A stretch of DNA of 5,715 bases from positions 1-5,715 of the forward strand of contig CAMYLL010000195.1 in assembly GCA_947259235.1 (NCBI GenBank). Reading direction: 5' to 3'. The notes under the pieces were generated by a model. It had not been told where the DNA came from. It ran no database searches and saw only the letters and a program-made list of their open reading frames with translations. Below, in pieces: positions 1-5,156 of the stretch. Each line of letters starts with the position of its first letter. Position 1 is the stretch's first letter. The position numbers were made by a program, and so were the translations under genes. Origin of the DNA: an uncultured Pseudodesulfovibrio sp. (GTDB lineage Bacteria; Desulfobacterota; Desulfovibrionia; Desulfovibrionales; Desulfovibrionaceae).

Positions 1-357
1 CATCTCCTGCACGCCGGTTGCGCCAAGGTCAGCCACCGCCAGTTCTATGGCGGCTGCCAGCTCTTCGTCGCTCAGCTGTTTGGGGAGGTAGAGTTCAAGC
101 TCCGCAAGTTCTTCGGCTTCGACTTTGGCCAGGTCATCGCGACCGGCCTTGGTGTACTGATCAAAGGAATCCTTGCGTTGTTTGACCTGCTTGGCAATGA
201 GGTCGAGCACATCGTCGTCGGTGACGGTGGCGTCCTTGCCTTCGGCCAAGCGAGTTTTTATGGCCGTCTTGAGATGCCTCAAGACGGCCACTTTTACCGT
301 CGCTTTGGCCTTGTAGGCCTCTATGTAGTCCGTGTCTATTTTCTGCAACAGACTCAT
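1..357 (-). CDS. GatB/YqeY domain protein (3' end beyond window)
   Basis: The visible 119 residues begin MSLLQKIDTDYIEAYKAK and follow the YqeY family throughout: an N-terminal helix, then VLRHLKTAIK (about residues 24-33), VKQRKDSFDQYTKAGRDDLA (about 59-78), and the family signature ELYLPKQLSDEEL (about 88-100). The family is usually about 148 residues, so roughly 30 C-terminal residues lie off the left edge. YqeY resembles the tail domain of the GatB amidotransferase subunit, which touches tRNA. Its cellular role is not settled, so an amidotransferase function should not be assumed. The ATG lies only 2 bp after the rpsU stop and has no clear Shine-Dalgarno, which suggests translational coupling to rpsU. 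The rpsU-yqeY order is common in this lineage, often followed by dnaG and rpoD. Family assignment is firm; function is open. Confidence 0.93.
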   Translation of the reverse strand, partial: MSLLQKIDTDYIEAYKAKATVKVAVLRHLKTAIKTRLAEGKDATVTDDDVLDLIAKQVKQRKDSFDQYTKAGRDDLAKVEAEELAELELYLPKQLSDEELAAAIELAVADLGATGVQEM

Positions 358-359
358 GT

Positions 360-560
360 CTACATACCGCGCACTTTGCGCATTTTTTTGGCGAGCCGTT
401 TCTTGGCAGCGGCTTTCTTTTTCTTCTTCTGGACGCTGGGCTTCTCGTAGTGCTGACGCTTCTTCAGCTCGGAGAGAATACCGGCTTTTTCAACCTGCTT
501 CTTGAAACGCCGCAGGGAGATGTCGAAGTTGTCGTTATCGTCTAAGTATACGCCGGGCAA
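360..560 (-). CDS. rpsU: 30S ribosomal protein bS21
   Basis: This 66-residue basic protein has the complete bS21 pattern: [20 protein letters not shown] at the start, the conserved block [10 protein letters not shown] at residues 33-42, and a lysine/arginine-rich tail with [11 protein letters not shown] (about 45-55). bS21 sits on the 30S platform near the anti-Shine-Dalgarno end of 16S rRNA and helps initiation. The start codon is TTG: no in-frame ATG exists nearby, the TTG is placed 9 nt after a very strong ribosome binding site, and the resulting MPGV N-terminus is the one usual for the family. It is the first gene of a unit with yqeY 2 bp downstream. Its leader carries a GC-rich hairpin just before the ribosome binding site. 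Identity is very secure. Confidence 0.97.
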   Translation of the reverse strand: MPGVYLDDNDNFDISLRRFKKQVEKAGILSELKKRQHYEKPSVQKKKKKAAAKKRLAKKMRKVRGM

Positions 561-565
561 TGGAA

Positions 566-575
566 ATCACCTCCT
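566..575 (-). promoter_or_regulatory. Extended ribosome binding site of rpsU
   Basis: Read on the minus strand this is AGGAGGTGAT, a 10-nt match to the complement of the usual 16S rRNA 3' end. The GGAGG core is followed by 9 nt and then TTG, which decides the rpsU start. It is longer than the GGAGG or AGGAGG cores of most other genes in the window. Confidence 0.88.
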
Positions 576-584
576 CGGTGAACC

Positions 585-602
585 GCCCGCCTCAATGCGG
601 GC
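585..602 (-). promoter_or_regulatory. Hairpin in the rpsU leader
   Basis: A perfect 6-bp inverted repeat, GCCCGC / GCGGGC with a 6-nt loop, ends 9 nt upstream of the extended rpsU ribosome binding site. It has no T-tract after it on the minus strand, so it is not a normal terminator. It could be a leader structure affecting rpsU translation, but this is inference from position only. Confidence 0.4.
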
Positions 603-620
603 TGGCGAAATAAGAAAAGA

Positions 621-649
621 TACATATACGCTTGCACAGCGAATTGCAA
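621..649 (-). promoter_or_regulatory. Possible promoter for rpsU-yqeY
   Basis: On the minus strand TTGCAA (644-649) could be a -35 box. Downstream of it lies TATATG (623-628, 15-nt spacer) or TATGTA (621-626, 17-nt spacer). The spacing or the -10 match is imperfect in either reading. The stretch is AT-rich and is correctly placed between the terminator of the previous unit and rpsU. Confidence 0.35.
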
Positions 650-709
650 ACATAAAAACATAAAAATTCGCGACAGGAGCTCCAACAAGCCCTGCTTATT
701 CAATGAACA

Positions 710-742
710 GGCAGCCTGTCGAGCGACACTCGACAGGCTGCC
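710..742 (-). terminator. Strong hairpin ending the HU / small membrane protein unit
   Basis: A perfect 14-bp inverted repeat (710-723 against 729-742, 5-nt loop) starts 23 nt after the stop of the 56-codon gene. The minus-strand sequence after it (TGTTCATTG) has only a poor T-tract, so termination may be weak, factor-assisted, or the hairpin may mainly protect the mRNA 3' end. No gene on the plus strand needs it. Confidence 0.65.
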
Positions 743-765
743 CGGTGTATTCTCTCGATCAATGC

Positions 766-936
766 CTAGTGATTTTCACACTTGGCGTCGCACAGAGATT
801 TGAAGATCGTGTAGGCAAGGCCAACGCCGATAACGCCTAGCACGATGTAGAGCACACCGAAGAAAATGAAATGGTCGGGCTGCCACCAGGGAAGGTCCAT
901 AGGCAGAGGGCTGTGAACGGTTTCACCGTGAATCAT
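766..936 (-). CDS. Small single-pass membrane protein, unknown function
   Basis: The 56-residue product starts MIHGETVHSPLPMDLPWW and ends KSLCDAKCENH. Residues about 22-45 form one hydrophobic segment (FIFFGVLYIVLGVIGVGLAY is its core), preceded by an acidic, His- and Pro-containing N-terminus with a WW pair at 17-18. The tail is short and has two lysines and a CxxxC pair (C49, C53). By the positive-inside rule the C-terminus is probably cytoplasmic; this is inference. A GGAGG with 7-nt spacing precedes the ATG, and the start is only 14 bp after the HU stop, so the two genes are probably co-transcribed. I do not recognise a named family. It is convincing as a gene because of the ribosome binding site, the coherent membrane segment, and the hairpin just after its stop. 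The CxxxC could bind metal or be redox-active, but nothing proves it. Confidence 0.85.
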   Translation of the reverse strand: MIHGETVHSPLPMDLPWWQPDHFIFFGVLYIVLGVIGVGLAYTIFKSLCDAKCENH

Positions 937-950
937 TGGAATCCTCCAGC

Positions 951-1223
951 TTACTTAATGGCATCCTTGAGGAGCTTGCCAGGACGGAATTTGACGACCT
1001 TGGTGGCCGGGATCTTGATCTCTTTGCCGGTACGGGGGTTACGACCCACGCGAGCCTTACGCTCTTCGACGACGAATGTTCCAAAACCGGTCAGGGTCAG
1101 CTTGCCTTCGCTCACGAGATTCCCTTCGACGCTCTCAAGGAAAGCATTCAGGGCACGTTCCGCGTTGGCTTTAGTCAGATTGGCCTTTTCAGAAATTTTG
1201 ACAACCAACTCAGCCTTTGTCAT
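951..1223 (-). CDS. HU family DNA-binding nucleoid protein
   Basis: The 90-residue product has the normal HU/IHF length and layout: a helical dimerisation region starting MTKAELVVKISEKANLTK, the GFGTF turn at residues 46-50, and the DNA-binding beta arm with RVGRNPRTGKEIKIPA (58-73), where Pro63 is the residue that intercalates into DNA in known HU and IHF structures. The C-terminal FRPGKLLKDAI helix is complete. It acts as a homodimer or heterodimer that bends DNA and compacts the chromosome. The sequence fits HU better than the specialised IHF subunits, but Desulfovibrionaceae carry several paralogues, so no specific symbol is given. The ATG is supported by a GGAGG 8 nt upstream. A 56-codon membrane protein gene follows closely, and a possible 11-codon ORF lies in the leader. 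Confidence 0.96.
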   Translation of the reverse strand: MTKAELVVKISEKANLTKANAERALNAFLESVEGNLVSEGKLTLTGFGTFVVEERKARVGRNPRTGKEIKIPATKVVKFRPGKLLKDAIK

Positions 1224-1247
1224 CAGTCCTTCCTCCTCACTAAGAAA

Positions 1248-1283
1248 TTATCCTAGGTATTCGGTGTAAAGCCCGGCAGGCAT
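1248..1283 (-). CDS. Possible 11-codon leader ORF upstream of HU
   Basis: On the minus strand ATG at 1283 is preceded by GGAGGG with 5-nt spacing. It opens a reading frame encoding MPAGLYTEYLG that ends in TAA, 24 nt before the HU start and just before the HU ribosome binding site. The strong ribosome binding site and the stop position would suit a leader peptide coupled to HU translation. It could also be chance; no repeated or rare codons point to classical attenuation. Confidence 0.3.
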   Translation of the reverse strand: MPAGLYTEYLG

Positions 1284-1367
1284 GTCTTCCCTCCGCGCTT
1301 TGATTCCGCAGCAACTCACTTAATGGGCTTTAAATGAACTTTCATCCCCTGTCCAGCCTCTAGACCT

Positions 1368-1419
1368 AAAAAAAGTGAAAAAAGTGAAGCCAGTTGGTGC
1401 TTCCGGGGGATTTTCCCGG
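1368..1419 (-). terminator. Double-hairpin, double T-tract terminator of rsmA
   Basis: Reading leftwards from rsmA, an RNA would first form CCGGG/CCCGG (1403-1407 with 1415-1419), then GAAGC/GCTTC (1386-1390 with 1399-1403). It would then run into two T-tracts, CACTTTTTT followed by CACTTTTTTT, down to 1368. Each stem is only 5 bp, so the efficiency of each is uncertain, but the arrangement is that of an intrinsic terminator. It lies about 80 nt after the rsmA stop. Confidence 0.55.
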
Positions 1420-1496
1420 TCGATATTCAATTCTGTGGAAAAGTGACTGATGCGTTCTGTCTCGTTCTTTTTTTAAGGATCGACTGGCAATGGAAG

Positions 1497-2282
1497 TCAA
1501 ATTAACATTGAAAGAGCGCGAAACTGTTCGGGAGACAGTGTTTCCGGCCGTGCGGAAGGGCTGACGCCCTGCTCTGCGAACCACGCGGCCATCGCCTCGG
1601 ACCAGTGGGGCTTGAGGATGGTGGAGAGTTGCTTGCGCCGCATCTGAAACAGCATCTTTATCAGTCTGTCCAGGGCCTCCGGGGACTCGGGCCAGTCGCT
1701 GACCGGCCTGGGGACGAAGCATACCACGGCGGAATCGACCTTGGGCTGCGGGCGAAACACAGTGGGCGGGACCTTAAAGAGATAGCGGGTCTGCGCGAAG
1801 TTGCGGACCCAGGCAGTCAGCCCCCCGTAAGCCTTGCATCCCGGTTCTGCCGTCAGCCTTTGTGCGACCTCGTGCTGGACCATGAACACGGCGCGGTGCA
1901 GTGTCTTGACCTTTGATACTATGTCCCAGATGAGTTTGGATCCCACATTGTAGGGGAGATTGCCGATGATCTTGCAACCGCCCTCTTCATTGAGTGAGTC
2001 CCAGGGAAATCTCAGGGCGTCGGCACGGATTACGCGGGCCTTGGGATACATTCCAACAAGTCTGTCCGCCAGGCCGTCGTCCAATTCAACCAGGGTAAGC
2101 TGTCTGAGTTCTTCCTCGGCCAGGAACTCGGTGAGCGCGCCCTGCCCCGGGCCTATTTCTATTATATGATCCTCGGGGGACGGCGTGATGGCATCGACGA
2201 TTTTCCGGCAAATGTTCCGGTCCGTCAGAAAGTTTTGCCCGAGACTTTTCTTTGCTTTATGCTGATATGCTTGTCCGCTCAT
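1497..2282 (-). CDS. rsmA: 16S rRNA (adenine1518-N6/adenine1519-N6)-dimethyltransferase
   Basis: The 261-residue protein carries the full RsmA/KsgA pattern: KKSLGQNFLTD at 11-21, the SAM-binding loop EIGPGQGALT at 42-51, the acidic end of strand 2 VELD (65-68), the catalytic NLPYN at 108-112, and VPPTVFRPQPKVDSAVV at 171-187. The C-terminal domain has FQMRRKQLSTILK (212-224) and RPETLSPEQF (245-254). It dimethylates two adjacent adenines in helix 45 of 16S rRNA, a late quality-control step in 30S assembly. The length is close to the family norm. The ATG has GGAGAG 8 nt upstream, and no other in-frame start fits better. It is transcribed divergently from apt across 117 bp, and I could not see a convincing promoter of its own. 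The central motif reads NVGSKLI where many homologues have NISSPLL; the catalytic part is unchanged. Confidence 0.97.
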   Translation of the reverse strand: MSGQAYQHKAKKSLGQNFLTDRNICRKIVDAITPSPEDHIIEIGPGQGALTEFLAEEELRQLTLVELDDGLADRLVGMYPKARVIRADALRFPWDSLNEEGGCKIIGNLPYNVGSKLIWDIVSKVKTLHRAVFMVQHEVAQRLTAEPGCKAYGGLTAWVRNFAQTRYLFKVPPTVFRPQPKVDSAVVCFVPRPVSDWPESPEALDRLIKMLFQMRRKQLSTILKPHWSEAMAAWFAEQGVSPSARPETLSPEQFRALSMLI

Positions 2283-2340
2283 TGCTTGCTCTCCATGTGG
2301 CCCAATCCACTAGCCCATGTGTCTGTGCAAGGCAACAGCA

Positions 2341-2370
2341 TTGACACAGGCCGATTTTAAACCGTATGAA
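2341..2370 (+). promoter_or_regulatory. Sigma-70 type promoter of the apt operon
   Basis: A perfect TTGACA (2341-2346) is followed after 18 nt by TATGAA (2365-2370), four of six matches to the -10 consensus. Transcription would start near 2377, leaving a leader of about 23 nt with AGGAGG (2389-2394) 5 nt before the apt ATG. Such a short leader leaves no room for a riboswitch. Confidence 0.65.
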
Positions 2371-2399
2371 TCGACGGTATTTATCCTCAGGAGGTAAGA

Positions 2400-2921
2400 A
2401 TGAATCTGCGCGACTTCGTTAGGGATATCCCTGACTATCCTAAAAAAGGCATCGTTTTTTTCGACATAACTCCGATTCTCAGTGATCCGGAAGCGTTCAG
2501 GCATGCGGTTGATTGTCTGGCCGAGAAATTCAAGGATTGCGGTGCGACCAAAATAGTGGCCGCCGAGGCTCGCGGGTTCATTTTCGGCGCCCCCCTGGCC
2601 TACAAGATGGGAATAGGATTCGTGCCGATCCGCAAACCGGGCAAGCTGCCCTTCAAGAATCGCTGCGTCACCTATGACCTTGAATACGGAACCGATACCC
2701 TGTGCATGCATGAAGATGCCATCGCTCCGGGCGAGAAGGTCCTCGTCATCGACGACCTGCTGGCTACCGGCGGCACGGTGGAAGGTATGCTCCAGTTGGT
2801 CAAGGAGGCCGGCGGAGACATCGTGGGATGCGGTTTCGTCATCCAGCTCGGCTTCCTTGACGGTGCTGCGAGGATGAAGAACGCCGGTCAGGACCACTGC
2901 TTCCTGCTCGAACTCGACTAA
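2400..2921 (+). CDS. apt: Adenine phosphoribosyltransferase
   Basis: The 173-residue protein matches bacterial Apt in length and motifs: IPDYPKKGIVFFDITPIL near the N-terminus (10-27), the AEARGFIFG segment (55-63), a flexible-loop region around RKPGKLPF (78-85), and the PRPP-binding loop VLVIDDLLATGGT (114-126). It converts adenine and PRPP to AMP and pyrophosphate in the cytoplasm. It is first in a unit with the MTA phosphorylase gene, which begins 11 bp after its stop. This matters because MtnP releases adenine, and Apt is the enzyme that recovers it. The start is fixed by AGGAGG 5 nt upstream and by the downstream position relative to a clear promoter. The identification is secure; the purine recognition region looks typical for adenine rather than for hypoxanthine/guanine enzymes. 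Confidence 0.97.
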   Translation: MNLRDFVRDIPDYPKKGIVFFDITPILSDPEAFRHAVDCLAEKFKDCGATKIVAAEARGFIFGAPLAYKMGIGFVPIRKPGKLPFKNRCVTYDLEYGTDTLCMHEDAIAPGEKVLVIDDLLATGGTVEGMLQLVKEAGGDIVGCGFVIQLGFLDGAARMKNAGQDHCFLLELD

Positions 2922-2932
2922 GGAGACGCGGC

Positions 2933-3682
2933 ATGACCAAGATAGGCATCATCGGCGGCAGCGGGCTGGACAACCCGGACATCCTCCACGACGGGCGCGA
3001 TGTCGAGGTGACCACCAAATACGGCGCTCCCTCGGCCCCTCTCAAGACAGGGACCATCGAAGGACGCGAGGTTGTTCTCCTGGCCCGCCACGGGCGCGAG
3101 CACACCATTCCCCCGACCCACGTCAACTACCGCGCCAACATTATGGCCCTCAAGGACGCCGGATGTGACTGCGTCATCGCCACCACCGCATGCGGCTCCC
3201 TGCGTGAGGAAATCGATCGCGGCCATCTGGTGATTCTCGACCAGTTCATCGACTTCACCCGTCTACGCCCCGTCTCGTTCCATGACGAATTCGCCCCTCA
3301 CGGCGCGGTGCATACGGCTATGGCCGACCCCTTCGACGCTGCCCTGCGCGCTCGCATGATCAGCGCCTGCCAAAGCTTGAAAATAGTTCATCACACGGCC
3401 GGTACGGTTGTCACCATCGAAGGCTCCCGTTTCTCCACACGGGCCGAATCCAATATGTTCCGGGCCTGGGGAGCGGACGTCATCAACATGAGCGTTGCGC
3501 CAGAATGTATCCTGGCCAACGAGGCCGGTCTTCCCTACGCGGCCGTAGCCATGAGTACGGATTACGACTGCTGGAAGACCGATGAAGCCCCTGTCACCTG
3601 GGATGAAATCCTTGAAGTGTTCAAGGGCAACGTGGAGAAGGTCACATCCCTGCTCGCAGAGACCATCAGGACTATCGATTGA
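2933..3682 (+). CDS. mtnP: S-methyl-5'-thioadenosine phosphorylase (PNP/MTAP family)
   Basis: The 249-residue protein has the MTAP pattern: IGIIGGSGLDNP (4-15), LLARHGREHTIPPTHVNYRANI (starting at 49), TTACGSLREEI (84-94), TIEGSRFSTRAES (161-173), ADVINMS (181-187) and STDYDCW (208-214). It uses phosphate to split methylthioadenosine into adenine and methylthioribose-1-phosphate. Asp210 and Asp212 match the pair that selects 6-aminopurines in human MTAP (D220, D222), which argues for MTA rather than inosine-type substrates. Ser10 and Ser187 stand where the human enzyme has phosphate-contacting threonines T18 and T197. EGSRF and FIDFT replace the more usual EGPRF and FIDRT. It begins 11 bp after apt with AAGGAG 7 nt before the ATG, and its stop overlaps the next start. 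A purine nucleoside phosphorylase with other preference is possible but less likely. Confidence 0.92.
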   Translation: MTKIGIIGGSGLDNPDILHDGRDVEVTTKYGAPSAPLKTGTIEGREVVLLARHGREHTIPPTHVNYRANIMALKDAGCDCVIATTACGSLREEIDRGHLVILDQFIDFTRLRPVSFHDEFAPHGAVHTAMADPFDAALRARMISACQSLKIVHHTAGTVVTIEGSRFSTRAESNMFRAWGADVINMSVAPECILANEAGLPYAAVAMSTDYDCWKTDEAPVTWDEILEVFKGNVEKVTSLLAETIRTID

Positions 3683-5028
3683 TTTCCATCAAACCACCGC
3701 TCCGTGAGCCTCTCGCCTGCGATCTGCTTGTACGGGCAGATGTCGTCGTCACCCAGGATGAAAATCGCACCGTCATCACTGACGGCGCCGTTGCAATCCG
3801 GGCGGGGATTGTCGACCGGGTCGGTTCCTGGACTGAACTGGAAACGGCATATGCCCCCGCGACAAGGCTCGACCTTGGCGGCAAGATGCTCATGCCGGGG
3901 CTGGTCAACGGCCATGTTCACCTGCCGATGACTCTTTTCAGAGGGTTCGCGGATGACTTGCCGCTGATGGACTGGCTTGAGAAACACATATGGCCCGTTG
4001 AATTCCAGCTCACCGAGGATATGCTCGGCATCGGTGCGAGCCTTGGCTGTGCCGAGCTGATCCGCACCGGGTGCACAGCTTTCCTCAACGGTTACTTCAA
4101 GGAATATATAACGGGAGATGCAGCCTCGGCTGCCGGGCTGCGTGCTGTTCTGGGCGAGGGTTTTTTTCATTTTCCCTCGCCCATGTTTCCCACGGCCGAG
4201 GCATGCTGGGACACGGTCAGAGAGCTGGATGCACGTTTTGCGCAGAACCCGCTCGTGCGCACTGCCGTCACGCCCCATGCAGCCTTTACCGTGACCCCGG
4301 ACGAACTGGCGGCCAGTTTCGAGCTGGCCTGTGAGCTTGACATCCCATGGCAAATCCATCTCGCTGAATCTGCTGAAGAAACGGCCCTTTGTCTCAAGCA
4401 GTACGGTAAGCGTCCTCTTGCAATCCTGGCCGACTGCGGCCTGCTCTCGGAGCGGACGGTTCTGCATCATTGCGTCGATCTCACCGCTGAGGAGATCGCA
4501 ATCCTGGCCGAAACCGGTGCAAACGTGGTCCACAATCCCGCTTCCAACCTCAAGCTGTGCTCGGGCATTGCCCCGGTGCAGGCGATGCTCGACGCGGGCG
4601 TCACCGTGGGGCTGGGCACGGACGGAGCAGCCAGCAACAACCAGTTGAACATGTTCAGAGACATGGCCCTGGCCGCCCTGCTGGGAAAATACCGGCATGG
4701 TGACGCCTCGGCTGTCTCGGCCCAGACCGCCCTGGACATGGCCACGCGCAATTCCGCCAAGTGTCTGGGCTGGCCCGGACTCGGCCGCATCGAGGCCGGA
4801 TGTCCGGCCGACATGATCGCCCTGGATCTGGCCCATCCAAACCTCCTGCCCGCATACAACCATGTCTCCCACGCGGTATACGCCTCCACAGGTATGGAAG
4901 TGTGCATGACGATGGTCGGCGGGGAAATTCTCTATCTGTATGGAGATTTCAGGACTCTTGACGTCAAAGCGTTGCGGGGCGAGGCTTTGCGGGCCGCCGA
5001 CTGGGTTCTTTCAAAGTCCGGAAGGTGA
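3679..5028 (+). CDS. Amidohydrolase, MTA/SAH deaminase family
   Basis: The 449-residue protein is a metal-dependent amidohydrolase of the TRZ/ATZ-MtaD group. The expected metal ligands are all visible: HVH at H79 and H81, H227 in QIHLAE, H264 in LHHC, and D315 in GLGTDG; E230 is the likely proton-transfer glutamate. TPHAAFT (H200) matches the conserved histidine of MtaD-type enzymes, and VVHNPASNLKLCSGIAP (283-299) is a family signature. These enzymes deaminate methylthioadenosine or S-adenosylhomocysteine to the inosine form. Exact substrate cannot be read from sequence; related enzymes act on other purines or on triazines. The start is TTG, overlapping the mtnP TGA by 3 nt, with AGGA 7 nt upstream. 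No in-frame ATG or GTG exists before the conserved CDLLVRADVVVTQDE segment. Context with apt and mtnP supports a role in handling SAM by-products. Confidence 0.88.
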   Translation: MISIKPPLREPLACDLLVRADVVVTQDENRTVITDGAVAIRAGIVDRVGSWTELETAYAPATRLDLGGKMLMPGLVNGHVHLPMTLFRGFADDLPLMDWLEKHIWPVEFQLTEDMLGIGASLGCAELIRTGCTAFLNGYFKEYITGDAASAAGLRAVLGEGFFHFPSPMFPTAEACWDTVRELDARFAQNPLVRTAVTPHAAFTVTPDELAASFELACELDIPWQIHLAESAEETALCLKQYGKRPLAILADCGLLSERTVLHHCVDLTAEEIAILAETGANVVHNPASNLKLCSGIAPVQAMLDAGVTVGLGTDGAASNNQLNMFRDMALAALLGKYRHGDASAVSAQTALDMATRNSAKCLGWPGLGRIEAGCPADMIALDLAHPNLLPAYNHVSHAVYASTGMEVCMTMVGGEILYLYGDFRTLDVKALRGEALRAADWVLSKSGR

Positions 5029-5046
5029 AAAAGAATCCCAAAAAAC

Positions 5047-5076
5047 TTGACAACACCCACCTTGGGTGCATATCGA
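5047..5076 (+). promoter_or_regulatory. Promoter with internal dyad upstream of the PxxKW gene
   Basis: A perfect TTGACA (5047-5052) lies 18 nt before TATCGA (5071-5076), a poor -10 box. Between them CACCC (5054-5058) and GGGTG (5064-5068) form an inverted repeat with a 5-nt centre. A strong -35 with a weak -10 and a dyad in the spacer is the layout of a regulated promoter. The distance to the gene (about 75 nt leader) is reasonable. Confidence 0.5.
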
Positions 5077-5105
5077 ATTCTGCTCTTGCACTAATACGAG
5101 ATTTT

Positions 5106-5120
5106 TATGCCAACGGCATA
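5106..5120 (+). promoter_or_regulatory. Small hairpin in the leader of the PxxKW gene
   Basis: TATGCC and GGCATA pair around a 3-nt loop (AAC), 20 nt before the AGGAGG of the next gene. No T-tract follows on the plus strand, so it is not a terminator. It may stabilise the mRNA or be neutral. Confidence 0.3.
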
Positions 5121-5156
5121 TCATGAGCCGCATCATTTTTAGGAGGAAGGCACAAC

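Noticed and set aside
610..660. A minus-strand frame starting in the AT-rich rpsU leader
   Set aside because: The ATGs are preceded by T-runs with no Shine-Dalgarno, and the frame runs into rpsU out of phase.
871..1269. Long open frames on the plus strand across the HU gene
   Set aside because: They run opposite to HU, which has a full family match and ribosome binding site; the antisense products are low-complexity and without recognisable motifs.
1327..1355. TGGACA with a 17-nt spacer to TAAAGC as a promoter for HU (minus strand)
   Set aside because: Only the -35 is good; the -10 matches in about three positions. A second option, GATAAT at 1247-1252, lacks a -35 at the right distance. Neither is strong enough to annotate.
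2283..2399. Promoter for rsmA in the divergent region, for example TTGCCT followed by TAGTGG, or TAAAAT alone
   Set aside because: Matches are weak or lack a partner box; the only convincing promoter here points toward apt.
2371..2399. SAM, SAH or purine riboswitch ahead of the apt-mtnP-deaminase unit
   Set aside because: The leader predicted from the promoter is only about 23 nt, too short for an aptamer.
2310..2897. A 195-codon open frame on the minus strand opposite apt
   Set aside because: It overlaps apt completely and also its promoter; the apt frame has the PRPP loop and correct length.
3562..4872. A 436-codon open frame on the minus strand opposite the amidohydrolase
   Set aside because: It is a shadow of a GC-rich gene. 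The plus-strand frame carries all amidohydrolase metal ligands, and the antisense product resembles no family I know.
5029..5070. Terminator of the amidohydrolase gene using the CACCC/GGGTG dyad
   Set aside because: The stem is 5 bp and no T-tract follows; its placement inside a promoter spacer fits an operator better.
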